Below the pieces are notes generated by a model, which saw only the letters and a list, made by a program, of their open reading frames with translations, was not told the origin of the DNA and ran no database searches. Below, in pieces: positions 17,984 through 26,874 of a DNA stretch of 64,000 bases. Source of the DNA: Massilia sp. ZL223. Lineage in GTDB: Bacteria; Pseudomonadota; Gammaproteobacteria; Burkholderiales; Burkholderiaceae_D. The translations under genes were made by a program, and so were the position numbers. The stretch spans positions 62,001 through 126,000 of the forward strand of contig NZ_JAGPWD010000010.1 in NCBI RefSeq assembly GCF_018119395.1. The letters are read 5' to 3'. Each line of letters opens with the position of its first letter. Position 1 is the stretch's first letter.

Positions 17984-18835
17984 CTAAGCGCGCGGACGGT
18001 CGCCCATCGACTCGCCCAGGCGCACCGGCCGTTCTGGCGACCAGTCGGCGTTGAAGGCGATCGACCCGCGGCGGAACAGCATCACCACCGTGGAGCCGAG
18101 CAGGAAGCGGCCCATTTCCTCGCCTTTCCTGAGCACGACCTGCTGGTCCTCGTACTTCCATTCGAAGATGCGCGGCATGCGCGGCGGATTCACGATGCCG
18201 TGCCAGACCGTGGCCATGCTGCCCACGATGGTGGCGCCGACCAGGGTCATCACGAAGGGGCCGTGTTCCTCGGACTCGAACACGCACACCACGCGCTCGT
18301 TGCGCGCGAACAGGCCCGGCACGCCGCGCGCCGTGGTCGGGTTCACCGAGAACAGCTTGCCCGGCACATAGATCATGCGCGTCAGGCGGCCGTCGCAAGG
18401 CATGTGGATGCGGTGGTAATCCTTGGGGCTCAGGTAGAGGTTGGCGAAGTGGCCGTGCTGGAAGTGCGCGGCCAGCTGCTCGTCGCCGCCGACCAGTTCC
18501 GCCGTCGTGAACTTGTGGCCCTTGGCCTGGAAGATGTGGTGGTCGTCGACGTCGCCGAACTGGCTGATCGCGCCGTCCACCGGGCAGACGAAGTCGGCCA
18601 CCGCCAGCGGACGCGCGCCCTCGCGCAGCGGACGGGTGAAGAAGTCATTGAAGCTGGTGTAGCTGCCGATGTCCGGATTGGCCGCCTCGTCCATGTTCAC
18701 GCCGTACTTGCCCACGAACCAACGGATCAGGCTGGTGGTCATGGCGCCGCCCTTGGCGCCGGCGACACGGCCCGCGAAATTGGTCAGCGCCTGCTTCGGC
18801 ATAACGTACTGGGGCAAGACTTTTATACGGGACAC
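17984..18835 (-). CDS. psd: Phosphatidylserine decarboxylase proenzyme
   Basis: 283 residues, the length of the bacterial membrane-associated form. The catalytic triad parts are visible: Asp in VCPVDG, His in DYHRIHMP, and the self-cleavage site in the LGST motif near the C-terminus, where Ser becomes the pyruvoyl group of the alpha chain. It converts phosphatidylserine to phosphatidylethanolamine at the inner membrane. It is transcribed alone, with a 306-bp upstream gap shared with the divergent TonB-dependent receptor gene. Confidence 0.95.
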   Translation of the reverse strand: MSRIKVLPQYVMPKQALTNFAGRVAGAKGGAMTTSLIRWFVGKYGVNMDEAANPDIGSYTSFNDFFTRPLREGARPLAVADFVCPVDGAISQFGDVDDHHIFQAKGHKFTTAELVGGDEQLAAHFQHGHFANLYLSPKDYHRIHMPCDGRLTRMIYVPGKLFSVNPTTARGVPGLFARNERVVCVFESEEHGPFVMTLVGATIVGSMATVWHGIVNPPRMPRIFEWKYEDQQVVLRKGEEMGRFLLGSTVVMLFRRGSIAFNADWSPERPVRLGESMGDRPRA

Positions 18836-19080
18836 GGTGACGGGCCTCTCTGAATAAACGATCGCGCATTATAGCGGGGATGCTCAGCGGAAAGTCCAAT
18901 TCCTGCACCGCCATGGGCGGAGTGTACCGCAGCTACCGGCAGAGGGAAACGCGCGCCACGGTTGCAGACGGGGAGCGCAAGCGACGGATGAGTTACAGGA
19001 TGAGGTCGCTGAACCTTGGGCTTCCAGTGTATGGCAGTGGGGACTTCCATCCGATAGCATTGGAAAGTTCCGTTTACATG

Positions 19081-19110
19081 TTTACATTGTACTCATGTGT
19101 GGCATATATT
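19081..19110 (+). promoter_or_regulatory. Predicted promoter of the TonB-dependent receptor gene; describes gap 18836-19141
   Basis: TTTACA (19081-19086), 18 bases, TATATT (19105-19110), in the AT-rich last 80 bases of the 306-bp gap. AGGGAG precedes the start codon at 19142. The remainder of the gap is GC-rich and must hold the psd promoter on the other strand; I see no gene in it. Confidence 0.5.
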
Positions 19111-19141
19111 GTTTCCACATTAATAGGGAGACGAGAAACTC

Positions 19142-21316
19142 ATGCCGCACATTCACCCTGCACACCGGATCTCAAGCTTCGCGCTGGCCGCCTCGCTAGC
19201 CAGTTCGGGCTATGCCCAGGACTCGGCCGCACCTGGCCAGGACGTGGCACGCGTCGAGGTCAAAGGCGCCGGCTACGACGCCCGCCGCGACGACACCGCC
19301 GCCCGCATCGTGGTCGGGCGCGAGGAGATCGCGCGCTACGGCGACACCAACGTGGCCGATATCTTCAAGCGGATCCCCGGCGTCACCGTGACCACCGGCG
19401 CAGGGCGCAGCACGCAAGTCAGGATGCGCGGCCTGGGCGACGGCTACACCCAGATCCTGGTGAATGGCGAACGCACCCCGGCCGGCTTCGCGCTCGACTC
19501 GCTCTCGCCCGAGATGATCGAGCGCATCGAGGTGCTGCGCGTCGCCACCGCCGAGTTTTCCGCCGAGTCGGTGGCGGGCACGATCAACATCGTGCTGCGC
19601 AAGCGGGCGAGCAAGCGCCAGCGCGAGGCCAAGCTGGGCTACCTGCTGAGCAGCGACTTCCGTGGTCCGACCTTCAGCACCCAGCTGGGGGACCGTGGCG
19701 ACAAGTCGTCCTGGTCGTTCTCGGCCGGCGGCAACCACGACAGCCTGTCGCGCGAGTGGGGCGGCAGCGAGGAAAACATCCGCCCCGACGGCCTGACCGA
19801 CATGCGCCGTGTCACCCACGCCATCGAGCGCGGCCGCATGAACCGGCTGAACCTGGGCCCGCGCTTCAACTGGACTCTCGACAACGGCGACACCATCGGC
19901 TGGGAAACCCTGTTCAACAGCAGCAGCTTCCGCAACAACGCCCATGTGGTGGTGAGCACCCTGGCCGGCCGGCCGCCGCAGACGCCCGACCTGCGCGTCT
20001 TCGGCGAATTCGACGACCGGCTGCTGAAGTCGGACCTGCAGTGGACCCGCAGCCTGGAGTCCGGCCTGAAGCTCGACGTCAAATTCGGTGCCGAATGGTC
20101 CTCGCGCAAGATGCATGTGCGGCGTTCCGGCCTGGACGCCGGCGGCATGCCCGAGACCGAGGGCAGCACGCTGTCCGACACCCACACCCGGGGCGCCAAC
20201 TCGACCGGCAAGCTGGCCAGGCCGGTGGACGGCGGCCACCTGTTCGCGCTGGGCTGGGACCTGCGCTTCAACGAGAGCTCGGACATTCGCGCCGAGCGCG
20301 ACCGGGTGCGGGTGTTCGCGCCGGGCCAGCTGCTCGACGAGGACTTCGGCGCGAACGTCGGCCGCGCCGCGTTCTACGCGCAGGACGAATGGACCATCAA
20401 CCCGCGCTGGTCGGCCTATCTCGGCGCCCGCTGGGAAGGGGTGCGCACGCGCGCGTCCGGCAATGCGGTCGAACCGGTGCGGGTGACATCCAGCGTCCTG
20501 AGCCCGGTCCTGCAGACCCTGTACAAGCTTCCCGGCCATGACGGCAAGGAGGGCGACCAGCTGCGCCTGGCCGTGAGCCGCACCTACAAGGCGCCCGAAT
20601 TGGACAGCATCGTGCCGCGCCGCTCGGCCTGGGAGAACAACAGCGCCACCGAGGCCGATTTCGTCGGCAATCCGGACCTCAAGCCGGAACTTGCCTGGGG
20701 ACTCGATGCGGCCTGGGAGCATTACTGGGCCGAGGGGGCGATGGTGTCGGTGAGCGGCGCGCTGCGGCGGATCGAGGACTATGTCAGCAACCGTATCTAC
20801 TTCAACGGCGTCCACTGGATCTTCACGCCCGTGAACGACGACCGTGCGAGCATGCGCAGCCTCGAGATCGAGACCAAGTTCCCGCTCACGTCGCTGTTCG
20901 CGGATGCGCCGGCGATCGACCTGCGCGCCAGCGTCAGCCGCAACTGGTCGCGCGTCGCCTCGGTGCCGGGTCCGGACAACCGCATGGAGCAGCAGACGCC
21001 GCTGACCGCCAACCTCGGCGTCGACTACAAGTCGGGCGCGCTGGCGCTGGGGGCCAGCCTGGCGCACCGGCGCGGCGGCTTCGTGCGGGTCGCGGCAAAC
21101 CGCGGCTTCTACCGGACCGCGCGGACCGACCTGGAAAGCTACGCCGCGTGGACCTTCACGCCCAAGGCCCAGCTGCGGGTGGCGCTGTCGAACCTGCTGG
21201 CCGAGGAGAACACCTTCGGGCCGACGTATGCCGACCCGGTCACGGGGCTGGAAAAGCGGCTCTGGAACTACCCGGACGCCGTCAAGATGCGCACCACGCT
21301 TGAGCTGAAGTTCTGA
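19142..21316 (+). CDS. TonB-dependent outer-membrane receptor
   Basis: 724 residues. A signal peptide ends near SGYAQD. The plug domain follows (residues about 45-150) with DIFKRIPGVTV, RMRGLGDGYTQILVNGERT and ERIEVLRVATAEFSAESVAGTINIVL, the standard TBDR plug signatures. The remaining 550 residues form the 22-strand barrel, ending in LELKF with a terminal aromatic. It imports a ligand using TonB energy. No FecR/sigma pair or transport ABC genes flank it, so the ligand is unknown. Confidence 0.92.
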   Translation: MPHIHPAHRISSFALAASLASSGYAQDSAAPGQDVARVEVKGAGYDARRDDTAARIVVGREEIARYGDTNVADIFKRIPGVTVTTGAGRSTQVRMRGLGDGYTQILVNGERTPAGFALDSLSPEMIERIEVLRVATAEFSAESVAGTINIVLRKRASKRQREAKLGYLLSSDFRGPTFSTQLGDRGDKSSWSFSAGGNHDSLSREWGGSEENIRPDGLTDMRRVTHAIERGRMNRLNLGPRFNWTLDNGDTIGWETLFNSSSFRNNAHVVVSTLAGRPPQTPDLRVFGEFDDRLLKSDLQWTRSLESGLKLDVKFGAEWSSRKMHVRRSGLDAGGMPETEGSTLSDTHTRGANSTGKLARPVDGGHLFALGWDLRFNESSDIRAERDRVRVFAPGQLLDEDFGANVGRAAFYAQDEWTINPRWSAYLGARWEGVRTRASGNAVEPVRVTSSVLSPVLQTLYKLPGHDGKEGDQLRLAVSRTYKAPELDSIVPRRSAWENNSATEADFVGNPDLKPELAWGLDAAWEHYWAEGAMVSVSGALRRIEDYVSNRIYFNGVHWIFTPVNDDRASMRSLEIETKFPLTSLFADAPAIDLRASVSRNWSRVASVPGPDNRMEQQTPLTANLGVDYKSGALALGASLAHRRGGFVRVAANRGFYRTARTDLESYAAWTFTPKAQLRVALSNLLAEENTFGPTYADPVTGLEKRLWNYPDAVKMRTTLELKF

Positions 21317-21320
21317 GGAC

Positions 21321-22163
21321 TCAGGCCAGGCGCACGGCGACCGCGCCCAGTGCGATCAGACCGGCGCCCGCCAGCCGCGATGGCAAGGGGCGCTCGCGCA
21401 GGACCAGCATGGCGATCGCCACGGCGAACACGATGGAGGTTTCGCGTACCGCCGCGACCACCGCCACCGGCGCGAAGGTCATGGCCCACAGCGCGATGCC
21501 GTAGGAGGCGGTGGTCGCCGCGCCGCCCGCCAGCGCCAGGCCGGGGTGGCGCAGCAGGTAGCGCGGCAGCTCGGCGCCCATGCGGCCCCAGGCCAGCGCC
21601 GAGCTGGCGGCGCCGGTGAGCATGAAGATCCACGCGGTATACGCGGCCGGCGCGCCGGAGCGCCGTACCCCGAAGCCGTCGACCAGGGTGCAGGCCGCGA
21701 TCATGGCGGCCGTCGAGAGGGCCAGCAGGGTGAGCCTGCCGCTGCCGGCGGAGCCGGTGCGCGAGCCGGCGTACACCGCCGCGCCGCCGGCGCAGATCAG
21801 GCCGATGGCCAGCCATTGGGCCGCATGCAGGGTCTCGGCGCCGAGCAGGCTGCCGCACAAGGCCACCATCACCGGCGCGCTGCCCCGCATGAGCGGATAG
21901 GCGTGGCTGATGTCGGCGCTGCGGTAAGTGGCGGCGAGCATCGCGTAATAGAGCGCGTGCAGGACCGCGGACGCCGCGATGAAGGGCCAGCTGGCCGGGG
22001 CGGGTGCGGGCAGGAAGGGCAGCAGCGCCGCGCCGATCACGCCGGCGCCGATGGTGACGGCCGCGGCTGCATGCACGCCCGCGCCGCGCAGCTTGAGCAT
22101 GGCGTTCCAGGCCGCGTGCAGGAAGGCGGCGAACAGGACGGCCGCCAGGATCGTGCTGTCCAT
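21321..22163 (-). CDS. EamA/DMT family transporter
   Basis: 280 residues with about ten hydrophobic helices arranged as two EamA repeats. The second repeat ends LRERPLPSRLAGAGLIALG, the usual EamA C-terminal signature, and the first has the AYPLMRGSAPV loop. The family exports amino acids or metabolites across the inner membrane; the substrate is unknown. Its ATG overlaps the stop of the MFS gene by one base (TGATG), so the two are translationally coupled. Confidence 0.88.
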   Translation of the reverse strand: MDSTILAAVLFAAFLHAAWNAMLKLRGAGVHAAAAVTIGAGVIGAALLPFLPAPAPASWPFIAASAVLHALYYAMLAATYRSADISHAYPLMRGSAPVMVALCGSLLGAETLHAAQWLAIGLICAGGAAVYAGSRTGSAGSGRLTLLALSTAAMIAACTLVDGFGVRRSGAPAAYTAWIFMLTGAASSALAWGRMGAELPRYLLRHPGLALAGGAATTASYGIALWAMTFAPVAVVAAVRETSIVFAVAIAMLVLRERPLPSRLAGAGLIALGAVAVRLA

Positions 22164-23401
22164 CAGGCGTGGCGGTGGGTGCGGAAGTAATGGCGGGCCA
22201 CGACGATGGCGACGATCTGCATCGCCGCGCACAGGAAGAAGCTGCCGCCGATGCGCCAGTCCGAGGCCGGCAAGTGGCTGGCGGCGCCGAGGATCGCAGT
22301 GCCGATCAGGGGCGTGACGATGACGCCCAGGCTGCTGATCGATTGCAGGGATCCCATCAGTTCGCCCTGGCGCTCCGGCGCCGTCGCCTTCGAGACGATG
22401 CCCTGCAGGGCGGGACCCGCGGCGAAGGCGAGCAGGTTGCAGAGGATGAAGACGTACATCATCCACCCTTGGGTCGCCAGGCCGTAGAGCATATAGGTGA
22501 CCGCGCCGGAACTGATGCCCAGCAGGGCCAGCCGCATTTCGCCGAAGCGGCGGATCAGCACCGCCAGCAGGCCGGCCTGGACCACTGCCGAGGCGAGGCC
22601 CACGCAGAACATGGCGATGCCGTTGTCGCGCGGGGTCCAGTCGAAGCGGAAGGTGGTGTACAGCACCCAGGTGGAATGCAGCATCATCTGGGCGAAGCTC
22701 ACCAGGGTGATGACGATCACGAGGCCACGGATCTCGCGCCGCCTGACCAGGCGCAGCAGGGCCGAGAACGGATTGAGGCGCGCCAGCTGCAGGGGCGCGC
22801 GCAGGCCGGGCGCCAGCGATTCCGGCACCACGAAGTACCCGTAGAGCAGGTTGGCGGCCGACAGCGCGGCGGCCACGTAGAAGGGCAGGTGCAGGCCCGC
22901 GTCGCCCAGCAGGCCGCCCAGCATGGGACCGCAGATGAAGCCCAGGCCGAAGGCGGCGCCGATTTTCCCGAAGCTGCGCGAACGGTTCTCGTGGGTCGAG
23001 ATGTCGGACGCATAGGCCGAGGCCACCGACATGCTGGCCGAGGACATGCCGCCGACGATACGGCCCACGAACAGCCAGGCCAGGCTGGGCGCCCACGCGG
23101 TGATCAGGAAGTTCAGGCACATGCCCGCCATCGAATACAGCAGCACCGGGCGCCGCCCGACGCGGTCGCTCAGCGCCCCCAGCGCCGGCATGAACAGGAA
23201 CTGCATCAGGCCGAACACGGTGGTGAGCGCCCCGAACCACAGCGCCTGCTGCTCCTTGCCCTCGACGAACTGCCCGACCAGCAGGGGCATGACCGGAACG
23301 ATCAGGCCGATCCCGAGCATGTCGATGAAAATGCAGACCAGGATGAAATTCAGGTTGCCGGGAGCGGTCTTGGTTGGAGCGGTCGAGCGGGGCATGCACA
23401 C
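22163..23401 (-). CDS. MFS transporter of the TetA/TCR type
   Basis: 412 residues with twelve hydrophobic helices. MFS motif A is visible as GALSDRVGRRP after helix 2, and the N-terminal helix 1 (IDMLGIGLIVPVMPLL) and helix 5 GFICGPMLGGLLGD are typical of TetA-like drug/H+ antiporters (DHA1, 12-TMS). True TetA identity is not implied. It is first in a coupled pair with the EamA transporter, suggesting a joint efflux role. Confidence 0.88.
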   Translation of the reverse strand: MCMPRSTAPTKTAPGNLNFILVCIFIDMLGIGLIVPVMPLLVGQFVEGKEQQALWFGALTTVFGLMQFLFMPALGALSDRVGRRPVLLYSMAGMCLNFLITAWAPSLAWLFVGRIVGGMSSASMSVASAYASDISTHENRSRSFGKIGAAFGLGFICGPMLGGLLGDAGLHLPFYVAAALSAANLLYGYFVVPESLAPGLRAPLQLARLNPFSALLRLVRRREIRGLVIVITLVSFAQMMLHSTWVLYTTFRFDWTPRDNGIAMFCVGLASAVVQAGLLAVLIRRFGEMRLALLGISSGAVTYMLYGLATQGWMMYVFILCNLLAFAAGPALQGIVSKATAPERQGELMGSLQSISSLGVIVTPLIGTAILGAASHLPASDWRIGGSFFLCAAMQIVAIVVARHYFRTHRHA

Positions 23402-23447
23402 CTCGGGCGGTTGGCGGACCGCCTATCTTAGCATCGAGGCAAGGGTG

Positions 23448-24113
23448 TCAGGCAGGGGGCTGGCCCAGCCACTCGGCTGCGAAGGCCGCGCGGAAGGATT
23501 CCAGGTAGGCCAGGCGCTCCTGGCCCAGCTTGCGCCCGCCCTCGGTCTGCATCTTGCCGGGCAGGGTGGCCAGCTTGACCGCGATGTGGTCGAGCGAATA
23601 CGAACCGTCGTCGAGCGGACGGTCCCGCGCAAGAGGATCGCCTGGATGGGCCAGGGCGCTGCCCATCATGCCGGCGATGTAGAACATGCGCGCCAGGCCG
23701 ACCGCGCCCAGGGCGTCCAGGCGGTCGGCATCCTGCACGATCCTGGCCTCGATGCTGTCGGCGGGGATGGCTGCGGAAAAGCTGTGGGCTTCGATCGCAT
23801 GGGCCACCGCGTCCAGGCGTTCCGGCGGGAAGCCCATCCAGGCCAGCTGGTGGCGCGCCAGCTGGGCCGAGCGGCGCGAGGCCTGCGCCCGGTCCGGGTC
23901 GTTCTTGGGCAGGTTCACCAGGTCGTGCAGGTAGCAGGCGGCCAGCACCACCAGCGGATCGGCTTCCGGATGCTGCGGCAGCAAGGCCTGGGCGTTGCGC
24001 CAGACGCGGTCGAGGTGGTTGGCGTCGTGGGCGCCGTCCTTGCCGGCGTGGGCGGCGGCCAGGGCGGCCAGCTTGGTGCGCCAGCCGGGCAGGTCTGCGG
24101 GGAGTTCGGTCAT
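23448..24113 (-). CDS. HD-domain phosphohydrolase
   Basis: 221 residues. HD-superfamily metal ligands are visible: His in HDANHLDRVWRN, the HD pair in ACYLHDLVN, and the distal Asp in VQDADRLDALG. Similar proteins (YedJ-like) hydrolyse nucleotide or phosphate esters; substrate unknown. Its start overlaps the stop of the RNase H gene by four bases (ATGA), so the two are co-translated. Confidence 0.85.
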   Translation of the reverse strand: MTELPADLPGWRTKLAALAAAHAGKDGAHDANHLDRVWRNAQALLPQHPEADPLVVLAACYLHDLVNLPKNDPDRAQASRRSAQLARHQLAWMGFPPERLDAVAHAIEAHSFSAAIPADSIEARIVQDADRLDALGAVGLARMFYIAGMMGSALAHPGDPLARDRPLDDGSYSLDHIAVKLATLPGKMQTEGGRKLGQERLAYLESFRAAFAAEWLGQPPA

Positions 24114-24775
24114 GCGGGGTGTTCCAGTGCGGTGAGGGGAAAAGCGGCCTGCGAGAGCGCGTCCGCGCGGGTGTTCTTGTGGCGCGGGATCCAGCGCAGG
24201 GTGGCGCCGGGCAGGCGCGCCAGCAGGGCGCGCGCCTGGCCGCGGTAGTGCGCCAGGGACGGCGCCGCCGCCAGGTCCGGGCCGTTGACGTCGTCGACCA
24301 CCACCTGGCTGTCGCCATGGATGGCCAGGCCGGCCGCGCCTTGCAGGACGGCCGCTTGCAGCACGGCGATCAGGGCGCGGTATTCGGCTTCGCTGCTGTT
24401 GCCGTAGCCGGCATCCTGCGACAGTTCGATGCGCTGGCCGCCGGGGCCTTCGAGGATGGCGCCGATGCCGCAGCGCCCCGGGTTGGGACGCGCCGAGCCG
24501 TCGAACCAGGCTTGCCAGAGGGCCTGGCCGGGGACCCCGCGGCGCGAGCGGGCGGCCTGGGCGCCGGCCTGGCGCACGGCGGCGCGCTGCTCGGCATGGA
24601 CGCGCAAGGACTGGCGCTGGGCCAGCAGGTGCTCGAGACCGGCGGCGCCGGCGCGCAGGCTCAAGGTGGCGCGCAGGGCCGCTTCGAGCGGCATGCCGCT
24701 GCGTTCGGCGAGCTGGCGGCTGGCGGCGAGTTCGGTCTTGTAGGCGGCTGCCTGCAGCGTGGCGAGGTCGATCAT
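24110..24775 (-). CDS. RNase HI-family protein with N-terminal extension
   Basis: 221 residues from the ATG at 24775. The C-terminal 130 residues are an RNase HI fold with all four catalytic acids in place: Asp in WFDGSARPNPG, Glu in SSEAEYRAL, Asp in IHGDSQVVV and Asp in NTRADALS. It has the PNPG variant seen in plant/archaeal-type short RNases H. The N-terminal 90 residues are a helical, Ala/Arg-rich extension I do not recognise. It may remove RNA from RNA-DNA hybrids. It is coupled to the HD-domain gene by a 4-base overlap. Confidence 0.82.
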   Translation of the reverse strand: MIDLATLQAAAYKTELAASRQLAERSGMPLEAALRATLSLRAGAAGLEHLLAQRQSLRVHAEQRAAVRQAGAQAARSRRGVPGQALWQAWFDGSARPNPGRCGIGAILEGPGGQRIELSQDAGYGNSSEAEYRALIAVLQAAVLQGAAGLAIHGDSQVVVDDVNGPDLAAAPSLAHYRGQARALLARLPGATLRWIPRHKNTRADALSQAAFPLTALEHPA

Positions 24776-24803
24776 GGGCGAAGCATAACCGGTTTCTCCG
24801 GGG

Positions 24804-24832
24804 TTGACACATGTTAAGGGTTTTGCAAGACT
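24804..24832 (+). promoter_or_regulatory. Possible promoter of the S9 peptidase gene
   Basis: A consensus TTGACA (24804-24809) is followed after 17 bases by a weak AAGACT (24827-24832), about 47 bases before the start codon at 24879. A ribosome site CAGGAG is 8 bases upstream of that ATG. Confidence 0.35.
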
Positions 24833-24878
24833 GCAAGCGTCATCTCGACCATTGTGACCACCTTCCACAGGAGCCTTC

Positions 24879-26804
24879 ATGTCCCCATCCCGTCATGCCG
24901 TCCGCTGTGCCCTGTTCGCCTTGTTTGCATCCGCCGCACTCGCGCCCGCTTACGGCGCCGCCCCAGCCAAGGTCCCTGCCGCGAAAGCCGCAGCCAAGGC
25001 ACCGAAGCGCTACACGATCGAGCAGTTCATGGCGACGACCTCGGTGACCGGCGCCTCCTTCAGCAAGGACGAGAAGCAGATCCTGTTCAGCAGCAACGAG
25101 TCGGGCATCTTCAACGTGTACACGATGCCGGTGGGCGGCGGCGCGCCGCGCGCCCTGACCAAGTCGACCACCGACAGCACCTACGCGGTCGGCTACTTCT
25201 ACAACGACGACCGCATCCTGTTCACCCGCGACCAGGGCGGCAACGAACGCAACCACCTGTTCGTGCGCGAACTCGACGGCGCCGAGCGCGACCTGACGCC
25301 GGGCGAGAAGCACCGCGCCTCCTTCGCCGGCTGGGTGCCGGACGGCAGCGGCTTCTATGTCGTCACCAACGAGCGCGACCCGAAGTTCTTCGACCTCTAC
25401 CTGTACGACGCGAAGAGCTATGCGCGCAAGATGGTGTACCGCAACGAGAGCGGCATGAGCATCTCGGCGGTGAGCCGCGACGGCAACTGGGTGGCGCTCG
25501 ACAAGTCCAATACCACCTCGGACAGCGATGTCTACGTGGTCGACCTGCGGACCGGCGCCACCAAGCATATTACGCCGCACAAGGAGCCGGCCGGCCATTC
25601 GGCGGCCAGCTTCGATCCGGACTCGAAGCGCCTGCTGTTCACCAGTAACGCCGAGGGCGAATTCTCGCGCATCATGGCCTACGACCTGCAAAGCGGCGCG
25701 GTGTCGGAAGTGGAGAAGGCGGACTGGGACCTGCTCGATACGCGTTATTCGCGTAACGGCCGCCACCGCGTGAGCGTAGTCAACCGCGACGGCAGCATCG
25801 ACGTGCGTGTCTATGACGGCGACACCAGGCCGGTCTCCCTGCCCAAGCTGCCGGGCGGCGAGATCCGCCAGGTGACTTTCTCCGAGAGCGGCAAGCGCAT
25901 GGCTTTCTACCTGAACGGCGACCGCTCGCCCAGCAACTTGTACGTGCATGACTTCGGGACCGGCAAGACCACCCAGCTCACGCGCAGCCTGAGCAAGGAG
26001 ATCGACCCGAACGACCTGGTGGAAGCCGAAGTGGTGCGCTTCCGCTCCTTCGACGGCACCGTGATCCCGTCGATCTACTACAAGCCGAAAGGCGCCTCGC
26101 CGAACGCCAAGGTGCCGGCCGTGGTGCTGGTGCACGGCGGACCGGGCGGCCAGACCATGCGCGGCTACAGCGCCCAGGTCCAGTACCTGGTCAACCACGG
26201 CTACGCGGTCCTGGGCATCAACAACCGCGGCAGCTCCGGCTACGGCAAGACCTTCTTCCGCGCCGACGACCGCAAGCACGGCCTGGAGCCGCTGTGGGAC
26301 TGCGTCGAAGCCAAGACCTGGCTCGCCAGCCAGGGCTATATCGATCCGGAGCGCATCGCCATCATGGGCGGCAGCTACGGCGGCTACATGACCCTGTCGG
26401 CGCTGGCCTTCCGGCCGGAAGCGTTCAAGGTCGGCATCGACATCTTCGGCGTCTCGAACTGGATCCGCACCCTCGAGAGCATTCCGCCGTACTGGGAAGC
26501 CCAGCGCAAGGCGCTGTACGACGAGATCGGCGACCCGGTGAAGGACAAGGACTTCCTGACCGCCACCTCGCCGCTGTTCCACGCCGATAAGATCCGCAAG
26601 CCGCTGCTGGTGATCCAGGGCGCCAACGACCCGCGCGTGATCAAGCCCGAGAGCGACGAGATCGTCGAGGCGGTGCGCAAGAACCAGGTGCCGGTGGAGT
26701 ACATCGTGTTCCCGGACGAAGGCCATGGCTTCTCGAAGAAGAAGAACCAGGCCGAGGCCAGCGCCAAGATCCTGGCCTTCCTCGACAAATACCTGAAGCA
26801 GTAA
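24879..26804 (+). CDS. Exported S9 family prolyl oligopeptidase / acylaminoacyl peptidase
   Basis: 641 residues with a signal peptide ending near AYGAAP. Residues about 45-370 form a beta-propeller with WD-like blades (VSRDGNWVAL, SFDPDSKRLLF). The C-terminal alpha/beta hydrolase has the complete triad: Ser499 in GGSYGGYM, Asp584 in GANDPRV and His616 in DEGHGFS. It cleaves short peptides, probably in the periplasm. It is transcribed alone. Confidence 0.93.
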   Translation: MSPSRHAVRCALFALFASAALAPAYGAAPAKVPAAKAAAKAPKRYTIEQFMATTSVTGASFSKDEKQILFSSNESGIFNVYTMPVGGGAPRALTKSTTDSTYAVGYFYNDDRILFTRDQGGNERNHLFVRELDGAERDLTPGEKHRASFAGWVPDGSGFYVVTNERDPKFFDLYLYDAKSYARKMVYRNESGMSISAVSRDGNWVALDKSNTTSDSDVYVVDLRTGATKHITPHKEPAGHSAASFDPDSKRLLFTSNAEGEFSRIMAYDLQSGAVSEVEKADWDLLDTRYSRNGRHRVSVVNRDGSIDVRVYDGDTRPVSLPKLPGGEIRQVTFSESGKRMAFYLNGDRSPSNLYVHDFGTGKTTQLTRSLSKEIDPNDLVEAEVVRFRSFDGTVIPSIYYKPKGASPNAKVPAVVLVHGGPGGQTMRGYSAQVQYLVNHGYAVLGINNRGSSGYGKTFFRADDRKHGLEPLWDCVEAKTWLASQGYIDPERIAIMGGSYGGYMTLSALAFRPEAFKVGIDIFGVSNWIRTLESIPPYWEAQRKALYDEIGDPVKDKDFLTATSPLFHADKIRKPLLVIQGANDPRVIKPESDEIVEAVRKNQVPVEYIVFPDEGHGFSKKKNQAEASAKILAFLDKYLKQ

Positions 26805-26821
26805 GCCTGTTCGCTGCAAAA

Positions 26822-26859
26822 ACGACAATGCCGCCCGGTCGCCCGGGCGGCATTGTCGT
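26822..26859 (-). terminator. Long intrinsic terminator between convergent genes
   Basis: Perfect 17-bp arms at 26822-26838 and 26843-26859 around a 4-base loop. On the minus strand the stem is followed by TTTTTGC, so it best serves the WXXGXW gene; it may also stop the S9 peptidase transcript. Confidence 0.8.
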
Positions 26860-26874
26860 ATTCAGCGGTCGTAA

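Noticed and set aside
19196..21067. A 623-codon minus-strand frame
   Set aside because: It is antisense to the TonB-dependent receptor, which has full family motifs.
21321..23399. One 692-residue minus-strand protein spanning the transporter pair
   Set aside because: Only the last 280 residues are protein-like (EamA); the first part is the wrong frame of the MFS gene.
23448..24836. A 462-residue HD fusion
   Set aside because: The first 240 residues are the wrong frame of the RNase H gene; the HD protein starts at 24113.
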